Notes: generated from the sequence alone by a model not told the origin. A DNA stretch of 64,000 nt from Narthecium ossifragum (GCA_963920575.1 OY986971.1:2914001-2978000); one strand, 5' to 3'. Positions 25,101-35,555 are shown, counted from the first letter of the stretch. A program made the numbers and translations.

Positions 25101-25185
25101 AAACAAGATGAAAAGGGGTATATAAACGATACCCAATCGATTCAGATCTTTGACGAAGAGAGCAAAGGAATGGAGAGGAGATCGA
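22137..25185. other. AT-rich region without recognised gene
   Basis: Non-coding by eye on both strands. One stretch, about 22625-22760, has tRNA-like motifs (TAGCTCAAGTGATAG and GGTCAAATCCCC) suggesting a degenerate SINE. The part nearest 25185 is likely the 3' UTR of the BAP-like gene, with a duplicated motif AGCTGGGTACCACAAAGGCA-like at about 25008 and 25066. Confidence 0.4.
22625..22760 (+). repeat. Degenerate tRNA-derived SINE-like sequence
   Basis: A box A-like segment (TAGCTCAAGTGATAGCACC) is followed about 40 bp later by a box B-like segment (GGTCAAATCCCC). No tail or target duplication is clear. Confidence 0.35.
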
Positions 25186-25581
25186 TCAGTCCTGGCGCTT
25201 GAGCTTTTCGACGCGCTGCTGGAGCTGATCCAAGCGGACGACGAGGCCGGTGACGGCGTACAAGAGCCAGTAGAGGAGCAGAGCCGAGGCGATGAGGAGG
25301 GCGTTGCGCTGGCTCTTGATGATCGACTTCTGGTGCCTCATATGCTCAGCGGGGGTGCAGGCGTGCTCATCCGCGCAGCTCACGCGGGTCTCGTACTTCC
25401 AGTAGATGTCCAGCAGCAGGAACAGACAGAAGGGCACCACCGACATCATCGGCTTCAGAGCGCTCCGCACCACCGACACCAGCCCTCGCCGGAGCCGATC
25501 CAGCCCCGGCAAGGTCAGCAACAGTATCATGATCGCCTCCGCTCCCGCAGCGTATCCCAGCACCACCCACTCCAGCGCCAT
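25186..25581 (-). CDS. BAP29/BAP31-like ER membrane protein
   Basis: Single-exon frame of 131 residues. Three hydrophobic segments (about 6-26, 46-61 and 92-112), a conserved LLLDIYWKYE after the second, a Cys-containing loop, the conserved QKSIIKSQRN block before the third, and a short charged helical tail (LQQRVEKLKRQD). Size and layout match the ~130-residue plant relatives of mammalian B-cell receptor-associated protein 29/31, which sit in the ER membrane and are linked to export or quality control of membrane proteins. The KRQD end resembles a dibasic ER retrieval signal. The start is the Met immediately preceding the first membrane segment; upstream in-frame sequence is unlike the family. 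Confidence 0.88.
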   Translation of the reverse strand: MALEWVVLGYAAGAEAIMILLLTLPGLDRLRRGLVSVVRSALKPMMSVVPFCLFLLLDIYWKYETRVSCADEHACTPAEHMRHQKSIIKSQRNALLIASALLLYWLLYAVTGLVVRLDQLQQRVEKLKRQD

Positions 25582-25938
25582 CGTAGCCCTAACCTTTAGA
25601 TCTAGACCTCGATCTGGGGATCCCTTTCCCTCTGGTGGCGAGGAACACAGGACAGAGGAGACGGCTTTATGGCTTTCAGTGAGAGGAGAGGAAGAGGGAG
25701 GGAGAGGGTTCCTTGCTCCTTGGTGATTAAGAAGGGTGGCTCGATGGAGAGGACACGTGTTGCACGGGAGCTCTTCGGCGTGGTCATGGTGTCGTGGTGC
25801 TTCGTTTAGAAGCAAAGAATGATTCCAAACCGGAGATTCTCGAGCGGGTCTACGGGTCGGATTCAGTATAGCCTGGATCCGGAACCGATAAACTTTCTTA
25901 ATAGCCTGAATCCAGTGCGAGAAACTTTTTTCTTCTCA
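25582..25938. other. Upstream region of the BAP-like gene
   Basis: Presumed 5' UTR and proximal promoter, ending at the MITE-like element that starts at 25939. GA-rich around 25670-25710. Nothing else recognised. Confidence 0.45.
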
Positions 25939-26788
25939 GGACATGTTTGGTTATTGAAAAGTGAGCTGAAGTGAAGTGACTTCTGGGGAGTGAAGTTAAG
26001 TGACTTCTGGGGGTTTCTGAGTTCTTGTGTTTGGTTGGTGTTTGAAGTGGGATATGGTCACCCCCAACTATTTAATATTTTAATAATTTTCATATATTAA
26101 AATATTAAAAATAATATTATTTTAAATGACGTGGACCAATCACGAGGTGCCACGTGACATGTGGGATCCATTTATATTAATATTTTTATTACAGTATGAT
26201 ATTATTAACATTATTTGCCATTTAAAACATTAAAATAATATTTTAATCTTAAAATATTAATAATTTAATAACTTATATTAATATTTTATTACAGTATAAT
26301 ATTATTAATATTATTTTAGATAACGTGGACCAATCACGAGGTGCCACGTGACATGTGGGATTCATTTATATTTATATTTTTATTACAATATGATAATATT
26401 AACATTATTTGCCACTTAAAATATTAAAATTAAAACATTAAAACAATATTTTAATCTTAAAATATTAATAATTTAATAACTTATATTAATATTTTATTAT
26501 AGTATAATATTATTAATACTATTTTAGATGACGTGGACCAATCACGAGGTGACACGTGATATGTGAGACCTACTTATATTAATATTTTATTACAGTATAA
26601 TATTATTAATATTATTTCCCCACTTCAAATGCCACTCAAATGACTTCAGGCCAAAAAGACCCGAAGTCGAAATGGGAAGTGGTAGCTTTGGCTACAGTGA
26701 TTTAGAAGAGCAACCAAACACATGAAGTGGCTCAGAAGTCACTTCAAAAAGTAACTTCTGAGCCATTTCATGTGAACCAAACACGCCC
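25939..26788. mobile_element. PIF-like element containing ~200-bp tandem repeats with G-box cores
   Basis: Ends GGACATGTTTGGTT and, as reverse complement, GGGCGTGTTTGGTT, each continuing into related AGTGA-CTTCTG sequence, so the TIRs extend beyond 50 bp with indels. Flanks are TCA and TTA, a possible diverged 3-bp duplication. The interior holds three tandem units of about 200 bp starting near 26126, 26321 and 26528, each with CGTGGACCAATCACGAGGTG followed by a CACGTGAC block and a long AT-rich stretch. Confidence 0.6.
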
Positions 26789-26792
26789 TTAA

Positions 26793-27196
26793 TAGGGTGA
26801 GCATTTTCGGTTTTCAGTTCGGTGGTGTTCGGTCCAAAATCGAAAGACCGAATTTTTTTAATCCATGGTTTCAAGAACCGAACCAAACGAATTACAAGTC
26901 AAAACTAAACCATAGTAATTTGGTTCAAAATTTTAAAAATCAAACCAAACTGGACCGTATTATATATGTACTTATATTATAAAATAATAAAAATAATTAT
27001 TTAACTAAAAATTTCAGTTTTTAGTTTTAACGAAAATTTCAAAGTGAAAACCGACATGAACTAAACAAAAGAACTGGATTTTTTTTAAAAAGAAAAGCGC
27101 ACCGAATTGGATGGACTAAGAAATTGAACCTGGATGGACCGAAATCATTCGGTTTGATACGGTTTTTGGGTTTCGATTCGGTTTTACTCACCCTTA
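26793..27196. mobile_element. MITE-like element with TAGGGTGAGC-type termini
   Basis: The left end begins TAGGGTGAGCATTTTCGG and the reverse complement of the right end begins TAAGGGTGAGTAAAACCG. The interior is full of CGGTTT/AAACCG motifs, a common style of hAT-like plant MITE. No clear 8-bp duplication seen, so the classification is tentative. Confidence 0.5.
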
Positions 27197-27220
27197 TTCT
27201 CATACCTTGTATTATTATGG

Positions 27221-27643
27221 AGGTTAAATTACTATTTTGGGCCTTATGATTTGGATCAAATTTCATTTAAAATCATATAGTTTCAAAACATTCAAATAAG
27301 ATTCTGTCATTTAAATTTCGTTTCAAATAAGGCCTTACGGCAGACGCCGCTAGAGGGTTGACGGCAAATGAATCACGTGACATCACATGACCAAAACCAC
27401 AATGGTTTAAATAAAACTTGACCCAACCACATAGACTTAAGTGAACCTTGATTCAAACCACAAGGACAAAAATGTAATTTACCCTTTTGTATTAGATTGC
27501 CGTCAACCCACTAATGGTGTAGGTGCTTAGAGCCTTATTTGAAACAAAATCCAAAACGTCTTGGTATTATTTGAAAACTTTGAAATTGTAGAAATTTAAA
27601 TGAAACTTGACGTAAACACAATGTCTAATATTGTAATTTACCT
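27221..27643. mobile_element. Mutator-type MITE with 9-bp target duplication
   Basis: Perfect 9-bp duplication TTATTATGG (27212-27220 and 27644-27652). Terminal inverted repeats AGGTTAAATTACTATTTTGG and AGGTAAATTACAATATTAG (reverse complement of right). Internal short inverted blocks (TTTCAAATAAGGCCTTA, GCCTTATTTGAAAC) also pair. No coding capacity. Confidence 0.8.
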
Positions 27644-28125
27644 TTATTATGGACACAGTAGAGTATTCAGCTCGGCCCGACCAGCCGAGCTGTGGACTTG
27701 GGGGGCCTGACACGACCAGCCGCCCGAATATATTAGACTAATTCGTCACAGGATCAAGCCAAGCACGGCACAACGCCGAGGAGTGAGCTGAAATCATACG
27801 ATGTATAAATTATATAGATAATTGGTGTTTACATCAAATTTGTGAAACTTGTTGATGGGTACACCCCTATCATTAGATTTAAGGTCTTAACACCATTTTA
27901 CATCAGTTATGGATAGTTATGGTTGGTTATCTATTTTTGATGACCTTTTTATCCCTATGATAACCCAAATCCTAATCCCAACTATAACTCTATCATCCCC
28001 CTCCCTCTCCCCCTCCTCTCCCCGTCCCTCTTCCCTTTCTCTTGTCCCCATCCCTCTCCCGAGGTCCTCTCCCCCTCTTGTCCCCCTCCCCTCTCCCTCC
28101 TCTCCCCCTGCAACTCCTCCGCCGC

Positions 28126-30268
28126 TGTCGCGCCCCGACCCGCAGAACCCACACCGGGCCGGGACACGAGGGGGAAAATGTGAGGACATGTCCCTCTATC
28201 CCCTTGGCTTGTCGTTGACCCCAGGGGCAATTTGGGAAATTGCGCTTTGGCGGTCGTTTCACACTGGGTGTGCACACACAGGCCTTGCTTGATGGTTGTG
28301 TTTGTTAGAAAGGTTAGGTGGGACCTAGTTTGGGAGTTCTGGGCTTGGGCCCGTTTTCCAGCCCAAGTTTGCACTTCTGGGTAGGGAGGATCGATCCTTT
28401 GGTCGTGGAGGATCGATCCTGCATGTGCCTGGAAGTCTCTGTCGGTGGCTTTCGAAGGACGGCCACCGCGGTGGCCGTCGCTTCCCCTGTCAGGGGAGGG
28501 AAGACTTTCCCTCCTCTCCCCCAGCTTTTCCCCGCATTCGCCGGCTTTCCCCGGCCTTACCCCTTCCCCTCCCCCTTTCTTTCCTTCTCTTCTTCCCTCT
28601 TCTTCCTCCCGGCTCTGTTTTCCCCTGTTACGGCTGAGAGCTTCCGCTCGCCGTTCTTCCTCCTCCGGCCACCTCTCCTGGAGCTTGAAGGCTCGTTGGG
28701 TTCGTGGCAAGGCGAGGAAGGTCCTGGGGTAGGACTTGTGGATCGAAGCTGCGTTGAAGAGGTAGGGATCCCACTCCAAACTCCGGCTAGCTTTGAAAGT
28801 TTAAAATCCGGTTTTGTTTTCTTGATTAATCTCCTTGTGGAGTTGTTGTTTCCCGGTTTTGAGGCCTTGAGTAGCCTCGTGGTACTCAGATCTACCAACT
28901 CACCAAGTTTGATGAGGTTTGGTTGTGTCTTCCGGCGGTTCTCCGGCCGGAAGCACGCCGGAACCCATCAGGATCGATCCTCCTGGGAGAAAGGATCGGT
29001 CCTCTGGTGTTGGCTTGCTGCGCCCAGCACATGATCGATCTTCTTATGGGAGGAGATCGATCATGGGGCCTGGGTAAGCATGGTTACCCTTCGTCCCGAG
29101 AATGATCGATCTTCCTGGGAGGAATGATCTATCTTCTTTGGCCCGACAGTGAGGGAAGCTCACTGTTGCTTGAATGATCGATCCTTCCTTGGTGAGGATC
29201 GATCCTTCGATAGCAGAGAGGGTTTTCGAAGGTTTTGCCCGCGGGGCTTCGCATGTAAGTGGTTTTTACGATTTTTACCCTTGTGGTTTGTCCTGTTATG
29301 GATCGTGCATGAATGCTTATCGCTTTGTGGTTGAACCGAGAGGGTGATGTCTCTCGGGGTGAGTAGAATAAATGGACTGACGGTATGCTCTTACCGCTTT
29401 GTGGTGAACCGAGGGAGTCATGACCCTCGGGAGTGTTTAGTGTAAATGGGCCGAAGGTGTGCCCTTGCTGTGTTGTTTGTTTACAGCTTTATCATACTTA
29501 TCCTGCCCTGTTTTCCTGTGCATTAGACATGCTAGGGTAGGTTGGGTTGGTGTTGACTCTGTTGCTTAGAGTACCGAGTGATGGTAGTCTTAACCTCGGT
29601 TGTTCCGTCAAGTGCGGAGATCCCGCTTGGAGAAGGGGGTCCTACTGGTTGCTTCGAGTCCACCCTGCGTCAGGGAATGTCGGAGTTGCCCACCCCTGAG
29701 CAGTGGCGTTATCGGAGATACGCACCTAGGACAGGAACCCTTCGGGTTATTGACGGGATTTATGGGATCCTTGGCAAGCCTCGGTACTTGGCCTCAGGAT
29801 TGGTTCTTTTGGGTTTTACCTTCTTAGCGAGAGTGGTGGAGTAGGACCCTGCTGAACTGTTGCTCATGTCTACCTGGACTGTGTTTGTTGCAGGTGCAGG
29901 TGGCCGCTCTGTTCCGGTGTTACCCCCTCGGTCGTCTCGTGGCAGCGTGCCGGATCCTGACCATGTCTGAGGGTCAGGATGGGTTCGTTTGTGCGTTCGC
30001 GGAGACCCCGGTGGGTGGTGTTGCTTCCTTTTGGGGACTGTTGATCCCTTGTAGCTTGTTGTTCTAGAACCATGTTAACTCTTTTATTACCGTTTTGTAA
30101 TAAATGTTAATAGCTGTTGTTTAGCCCTTTGCTTCCGTTTGTGCCTGTTGGCAGCTGTTTCCGCCAGCTGGCCGTAGTCTCAACTGTTTCCGCCAGTTGA
30201 GGCTGTAGTTGTAGGTTTTCCCCCTCGCGGTCCCGGCCCGGGTGCGCTCTGAGGGTCGGGGCGCGACA
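28126..30268 (+). repeat. Long LTR-like unit (2.14 kb), possible solo LTR
   Basis: Begins TGTCGCGCCCCGACCC and ends GGGTCGGGGCGCGACA, i.e. TG...CA termini inside longer inverted ends of about 45 bp. Such termini are familiar from Ty3/gypsy LTRs of several plants. A TGTAATAAATG polyadenylation-like signal lies near 30100. No coding frame is convincing. No matching 5-bp duplication flanks it (GCCGC against GAAAA), so it is a rearranged or truncated copy. It carries about ten GATCGATC-type palindromes between 28385 and 29210. Confidence 0.6.
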
Positions 30269-32590
30269 GAAAACCTACATCTACTAGCCTCAACTGGCGG
30301 AAAAAGTTGAGACTAAAAGACCGCTGGCGGAAACAGTTGCCAACAAGCACAAGGCGGAAGTAACTACTACAACATCTATTAACAACTATTACAAACAGAC
30401 ATAAAAGAGTTAAACAGAGTTCTAGTACAACAAGGTTTGCAAGGGATCAACAATCCCCAAGAAGCTACAGCACCCACCGGGGTCTCCGCAAACGCACAAA
30501 CAAAACCATCCTGACCCTCAGACATGGTCAGGAGCCGGCGCGCCACCACGAGACAACCGACGGGGAAGCACCGGAGAGGAGCTGGGACCCGCACCTGCAA
30601 ACAACACAGTCCAGGTAGGAATGAGCAACAGCTCAGCAGGGTCCTACTCTACCACTCTCGCTAAGAAGGCAAACCCAAACGAACCAACTCTGAAGCCAAG
30701 TACTGAGGCTTGCCAAGGATCCCATAAATCCCGTCAATAACCCGAAGGACTCCTGTCCCAAGTACGCCCCTCCGACAACCACTGCTAAGGGGTGGACAAC
30801 TCCGACAATCCCTGACACATGGTGGACATGACGTTAATGGTAGGACACCCTTCTCCAAGCGGGATCTCCACACTTGGCGGAACGACCGTGGTTAAGACTA
30901 CCATCTCTCAGTACTCCAAGCCACAGAGCCAACAGGACCCATAACTCCCGACCAAGGACTAAGTCTAGCCAGGGAGTCCATCGATCCCATCGATGTCTTT
31001 CCCCCCCCAGGGTTCCTGTCCAACGTACGTCCCTCCGACAGCCACTGCTCGAGGATTGGACTATCTCCGACGGTCCCTGACACAGGGTGGGCCAGACGAT
31101 ACCTGTAGCACACCCTCACCCATACTGGACAGCAGCATGGGGACACGAGTCGGGGTAACGGCATCCACCACCTAGCCTTTGATCACAGAAGTTCACGGGT
31201 CAACCCCACCCAGTAAAACCTAGCATGTCTAATGCACATGAAGCAGGGCAGGATATGAGTAGGGAAAACAGTAACAAACAGCACAACAAGGGCACACCTT
31301 CGGCCCATTTATACTATCACTCCCGAGGGTCATGACTCCTTCGGTTCACCACAAAGCGATAAAAGGGCATAACCCATGGCCCATTTATATTAAGCATTCC
31401 CGAGGGTTCATTATTCCCTCGGTTAACCACAAAGCAGTAAACAATAAGCATGATAGGTAACATGTTAAGCCCCGAGGGCTAAACCGTCAAAACCACTTGC
31501 AGGCGAAGCCCCGCGGGCAAAACAACACTTAAAGCAAGTAAAAACCCTCTCTGCACCGAAGGAGATCGATCTCCTATAGTAGCGAGATCGATCTTCCTCG
31601 AGGCTAGAAGCACCCGTCCTGGTCACCCCAACGAGATCAATCTCCACCCATATGAAGATCGATCTTGTATGTGACCCTTGACGTACCGACGCCGCCCACC
31701 ACGAGATCGATCTCCCTTCCAGGGAGATCGCTCTCGCTCGGGCGGGGCGTGCCACCCCAAACATGATCGATCTCATCCCATGAGATCGATCTTGACTGGG
31801 TTCTCCGGCAGCCGGACGGCGAGGGATACCGCCGGAAACCTCCACCATACCTCACCAAACTAGGTGGGCTGGTCGATCTCAGTGCTACGAAGCTACTCAA
31901 GGCTTCAAAACCGGAAAACACCAAGTCCACAAGGAGATCTATCGAAAATCAAAACTGGACTTCAAACCCTCAAAACAGCCGGAGTTTTGAGTGAGAACCC
32001 TACCTCCACAAAGCTGCTTCAATCCGCGAGGCCAAGCCTAGGATCTTCCTCACGCTGTCACGGTTCCAACGAGCCTTCAAGCTCCAAGAACGGTGGCCGG
32101 AGGAGGGAGAACGGCGAAGTGGAAGCTCTCAGCCGGAACAGGGGAAGCAGAGCTTTCGCGAGGAGGAAGAAGGAAGAAGCGGAAGGAAGGAAGGAAGAGG
32201 GGAAGGGGTAAGGCTGGGGGAAAGCCGGCGAAGGCGGGGGAAAGGCGAAGGAGGGGAGCAAAAGTCTCCCCTCCCCTGACAGGGGAAGCGACGGCCATCG
32301 CCGTGGCCGTCCTTCGAACGCCACCGCCAACGACTTCCAGGCACAGAGAGATCGATCTCCATGCCATGCAGATCGATCTCCATTGCCCAAAACGGCAACC
32401 TTGGGCTGAGACTCAGGCCCAAGCCCAGAACTTCCGATCCCGGGTCCACCTAACCTTTCTAAACAAACACAAGCACCAAAACAAGGTCTGTGTGTGCACA
32501 CCCAGTATGAAACGACCGCCAAGGCGTAATTTCCCAAATTGCCCTTGGGGTAAACAACAAGCCAAGGGAAAAGAGGGGCGGGTCCTCACA
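30269..32590 (-). repeat. Second LTR-like unit, inverted and partial
   Basis: Read on the minus strand it follows the preceding unit almost throughout (examples: GAGGGTCAGGATGG near 30525 matches 29970; GGGCTTGGGCCTGAG near 32415 corresponds to 28345). It abuts the end of the first unit so that the ~50-bp terminal segment lies at the centre of a large imperfect palindrome. Its far end stops at about 32590 without a TGTCGCG terminus. It is diverged from the first unit, so the two are not a recent duplication. Confidence 0.65.
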
Positions 32591-32985
32591 GCCGCGATCA
32601 AGAAGTGTGTCGCTTTCGATCCGTCGTCACAGCGCGACAACGCCTCTGATCCGTCGTCGTCGGAGGTCTTCGTGACGGACGACGCTTTCTATGTCTACTC
32701 CAACCCGGCCACTCCTTTCAGATATTCGACTTCGCAGACACATCCACATACCCCGTCCCCATGAACGGCTTCATCCAGCAAATTTGGGCATGGATATGAG
32801 AGGTCTGTGAAGGGATGGATATGAGCATGAGAAAGAACAGAGACTGTGAAGAACAGGGACTGTGAAGCTAAGGCCATTTTCTCTGATTAAGAGAGGACAC
32901 ACCAATCATTCCTCATGAGAGGTATGTGAAGGGATTTATGGTCTATGTGATTGAAGCTGGGTGGTGGATGTGTTGACAGGGTGAA
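32591..32985. other. Unique segment between LTR-like unit and satellite repeats
   Basis: The first ~170 bp have codon-like, GC-rich sequence (reading ...SSEVFVTDDAFYVYSNPAT... on the plus strand) that does not belong to the LTR. It may be a captured exon fragment, but I cannot name a family and there is no start. The rest is AT-rich. Confidence 0.3.
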
Positions 32986-33660
32986 ACAATGCAAAGGCTT
33001 AAAGCCTTCAATGCTACTTCAAGGAACCCCTGACTCCTGACAGTTGTGTAAATAGCAGAAAAGAGAAAAGAGAAGAGAAAAGAGAAAAGAGAAAAGAGAA
33101 AAGAGAAAAGAGAAGAGAAGAGAAAAGAGAAAAGAGAAAAATGTAAAATGTAAAAGAGAAAAGTGAAGGTGGGAGAATACTTATGAAGATTAGTGGAATG
33201 CAATACATTTCAGTTTTCTCTTTTCAGTTTTCTCTTTTCAATGCAAAGGCTTAAAGCCTTCAATGCTACTTCAAGGAACCTCTGACTCCTGGCAGTTGTG
33301 TAAATAGCAGAAAAGAGAAGAGAGAAGAGAGAAGAGAAAACAGAAAACAGAAAAGAAAAAAGAGAAAAATGAAAAATGAAAAGAGAAAAGTGAAGATGGG
33401 AGAATACTCATGAAGATTAGTGGAATGCAATACATTTTAGTTTTCTCTTTTCAGTTTTCTCTTTTTAATGCAAAGGCTTAAACCTTCAATGCTACTTCAA
33501 GGAACCCTTGACTCCTGACAGCTGTGTAAATAGCAGAAAAGAGAAAAGAGAAGAGAGAAGAGAGAAGAGAAAAGAGAAAAGAGAAAAATGAAAAATGAAA
33601 AATGAAAAAGAGAAAAATGAATGTGGGAGAATACTCTTGAAGATTAGTGGAATGCGATAC
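32986..33660. repeat. ~235-250 bp tandem repeat with GAGAAAA purine tract
   Basis: Three units start with AATGCAAAGGCTTAAA (about 32988, 33240 and 33468). Each contains CTTCAATGCTACTTCAAGGA, a GTGTAAATAGCAGAAAAGAG block, a purine tract of GAGAAAA-type units of variable length, and a GGGAGAATACT...GATTAGTGGAATG block. Confidence 0.8.
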
Positions 33661-34172
33661 ATTTCAGTTTTCTCTTTTCAGTTTTCTCTTTTCTCTTTTC
33701 AGTATTGCTTTCCAGTATTCTCTTTTCTCTTTTCAGTTTTCAGTTTTCTTTTTTCAGTATTGCATTCCAGTATTCTCTTTTTTGTCTTTTTAGTTTTTAG
33801 TTTTCTCTTTTCTCTTTTCAGTTTTTAGTTTTTTCTTTTCAGTTTTCAGTTTTCTATTTTCAGTTTTCTCTTTTCTCTTTTTCAATGATGTTCATGAATC
33901 GATTGCAGTATTCGATCCTAAAAAAGAGAAAATCCATAAAAGAGAATAATGAGTGAATGTATTGCATTTCAGTATTCTCTTTTTTTCTTTTCAGTTTTCA
34001 GTTTTCTCTTTTCAGTTTTCTCTTTTCAGTTTTCAGTTTTCAGTTTTCTCTTTTCTCTTTTCTCTTTTTCAATGATGTTCACGAATTGATTGTAGTATTC
34101 GATCTGTAAAAAAAAACCCATAAAAGTGAATGTATTGCATTCCAATATTCAGTTTTCTCTTTTCTCTTTTCT
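33661..34172. repeat. TTTTCTCTTTTCAG pyrimidine-rich repeat array
   Basis: Array of TTTTCTC, TTTTCAG and CAGTTTTC units, the strand complement of the preceding purine tracts, with an interspersed duplicated segment containing TTTCAATGATGTTCA (about 33880 and 34068). Purine and pyrimidine tracts on one strand could form long hairpins or triplexes. Confidence 0.75.
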
Positions 34173-34290
34173 GACAGCCGCTTCTTGCATCCCATGTTGC
34201 GCACTAGAGGACGACGGTGGCGTGGAGATCCAGCCCTGACGGCGGCAATGGTGATGGGCGGCGACGACGGTGAACTTGTCAGGGGAGTCC

Positions 34291-34445
34291 TCGTTGACAA
34301 GGGAGAAGGGGCAGCAAGAACAGAGGGACCTCGTTGACAGGGAAGAAGGGGCAACAAGAACAGAGGGAGCTCGTTGACAGGGGAGAAGGTGCAGCAAGAA
34401 CAGAGGGACCTCGTTGACAGGGGAGAAGGGGCAGCGGGGCAGAGC
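34291..34445. repeat. 40-bp minisatellite (about four units)
   Basis: Units start with TCGTTGACA at 34291, 34331, 34371 and 34411, continuing GGGAGAAGGGGCAGCAAGAA with few changes; the last is truncated. Because 40 is not a multiple of three, the Leu/Pro/Ser-rich open frames seen on the minus strand change frame along the repeat and are not evidence for a protein. Confidence 0.85.
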
Positions 34446-35193
34446 CCGAAGCTGTTGTTGTTGATCCGGGCAACACCGGGGGCGTGGTGGGAGAACTCCT
34501 CGATGATCTCGTCGACGGTGATAGTCGGCGATGGTCACATCTTCTTGACTGTCGTGCCCTTCTCCTCGCCGCAGCCATCACAACCGTTCTTCTTGGGATG
34601 ATGCGGATCCATCGACATGGCCTAGCGTTTGGAGCTTCTAAGACGCGTTCTTGGCGATTGAAGGAGAGGTTGGCGATTGAATGAGAGGTCGAGGAGCAAA
34701 AGGAGGGCGTTCATGGGGGTTTGAAGGAGACGGGAGGTGGAGGAGCTAGAGTAGGCGGATGGGTGACAGTGAGGAGGCGAGGAGAAAGGAGGAGGAGTAA
34801 GAGGAGAGCGTATGTTTTTTGAGGTTGTTGTAGGAGGGGGGCATATGTGTCTTTTGAAGTGGTAGATGGTGTTAAGGCCCCAAATCTTATGCTTAGTGTT
34901 TTTTTAACGGGATAAGTTTATTTTATGGTGATGACACCCCTTCCCTCTAAATTATACATCTTAGAGCATTATCAACAGGTTCCCTATCCCATTCCCTATC
35001 CCTATATCTAGGGAATATGATTAGAATTTGTCATCCAACAGATTCCTTATCCCTATAGTCATTCCCTATTTCATTCTCTAAAACCAACTTGGTTCCCTAT
35101 ATTTAGGGAACCAAAACCCATTCCCTAAATCTTAAAATAGTATTATTCTACATACACTCTCTGCCACATCAGCATAAATAATATGATTAGTGC
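34446..35193. other. Region between minisatellite and first pararetrovirus copy
   Basis: 34446-34850 is GA/GC-rich without a recognised gene. From about 34965 AGAGCATTATCAACAGG begins a MITE-like end followed by repeated TTCCCTATCCC/TAGGGAAT motifs, with no matching right end before the TA-rich DNA: possibly a MITE cut by the virus insertion. Confidence 0.4.
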
Positions 35194-35311
35194 TTCGGAT
35201 TATATATGTGTATATGTGTCTATAATATATATATATATTATATAATACTATATTATATATATATATGTATACACACACACATATACATATATATAGTACT
35301 ATATATAGTAT
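35194..35311. repeat. TA-rich simple repeat at left edge of viral copy A
   Basis: TATATATA, TGTATATG and ACACACAC runs directly preceding the first viral base. Equivalent TA-rich DNA lies between copies A and B and between B and C, marking it as the original target. Confidence 0.85.
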
Positions 35312-35314
35312 TCC

Positions 35315-35330
35315 TGGTATCAGAACCATG
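35315..35330 (+). promoter_or_regulatory. tRNA-Met primer binding site, copy A
   Basis: TGGTATCAGAACCATG, differing from the plant initiator tRNA-Met complement by one base (A for G). This is where minus-strand DNA synthesis would start. Confidence 0.88.
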
Positions 35331-35542
35331 TTGTGTGAGTAGTGGAGTTGTGTGGATCTGATCGATAGAACTATGTAGTTCATAAGAGAGTTTGTTTTAT
35401 ATATGTTCTTTCTCTTATAGTTCTAGCATGCTAAATCATAGTCGTGTTTTCTCTGGTTTTAGTCTTTGCATTTTATGTTTTGAATCTATTCTGTGGTTCG
35501 TCACCCAAGCCGCGTTTGGCACCATTAGCCAATGGATAGGCG

Positions 35543-35555
35543 TTAGGGTAAGTCC
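35543..35555 (+). promoter_or_regulatory. Conserved 5' splice site in leader, copy A
   Basis: TTAGG|GTAAGTCC matches the plant donor consensus. The same GGGTAAGTCC occurs at the same place in copies B and C, inside a leader block (GCCGCGTTTGGCACC ... CGTTGGCAGACGAGC) conserved in all three. Confidence 0.6.

Larger units (their letters stand above)
27797..34967. mobile_element. Possible large TIR-bounded composite element
   Basis: About 108 bp at each end look like diverged inverted repeats. The left starts GATGTATAAATTA and contains GATTTAAGGTCTTAACACCA; the reverse complement of the right starts GATGTATAATTTA and contains GATTTGGGGCCTTAACACCA. Overall similarity is only about 60-65% by eye and no target duplication was found. 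The interior carries the two LTR-like units and satellite repeats. Treat as a hypothesis. Confidence 0.38.

Noticed and set aside
27909..29844. Open frames up to 265 codons in the LTR-like units
   Set aside because: No domains, they change frame between the two related units, and GATCGATC and CT-rich repeats explain the length.
32986..33660. CRISPR-like regular repeats
   Set aside because: Units are long, contiguous and contain purine tracts of variable length; this is plant nuclear DNA with satellite repeats.
34079..34581. Minus-strand Leu/Pro/Cys-rich frames
   Set aside because: Produced by the 40-bp minisatellite, whose unit is not a multiple of three.
35315..35330. tRNA-Met gene remnant
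   Set aside because: Only the 16 bases complementary to the tRNA 3' end are present and they sit at the leader start of each viral copy, so they are primer binding sites.
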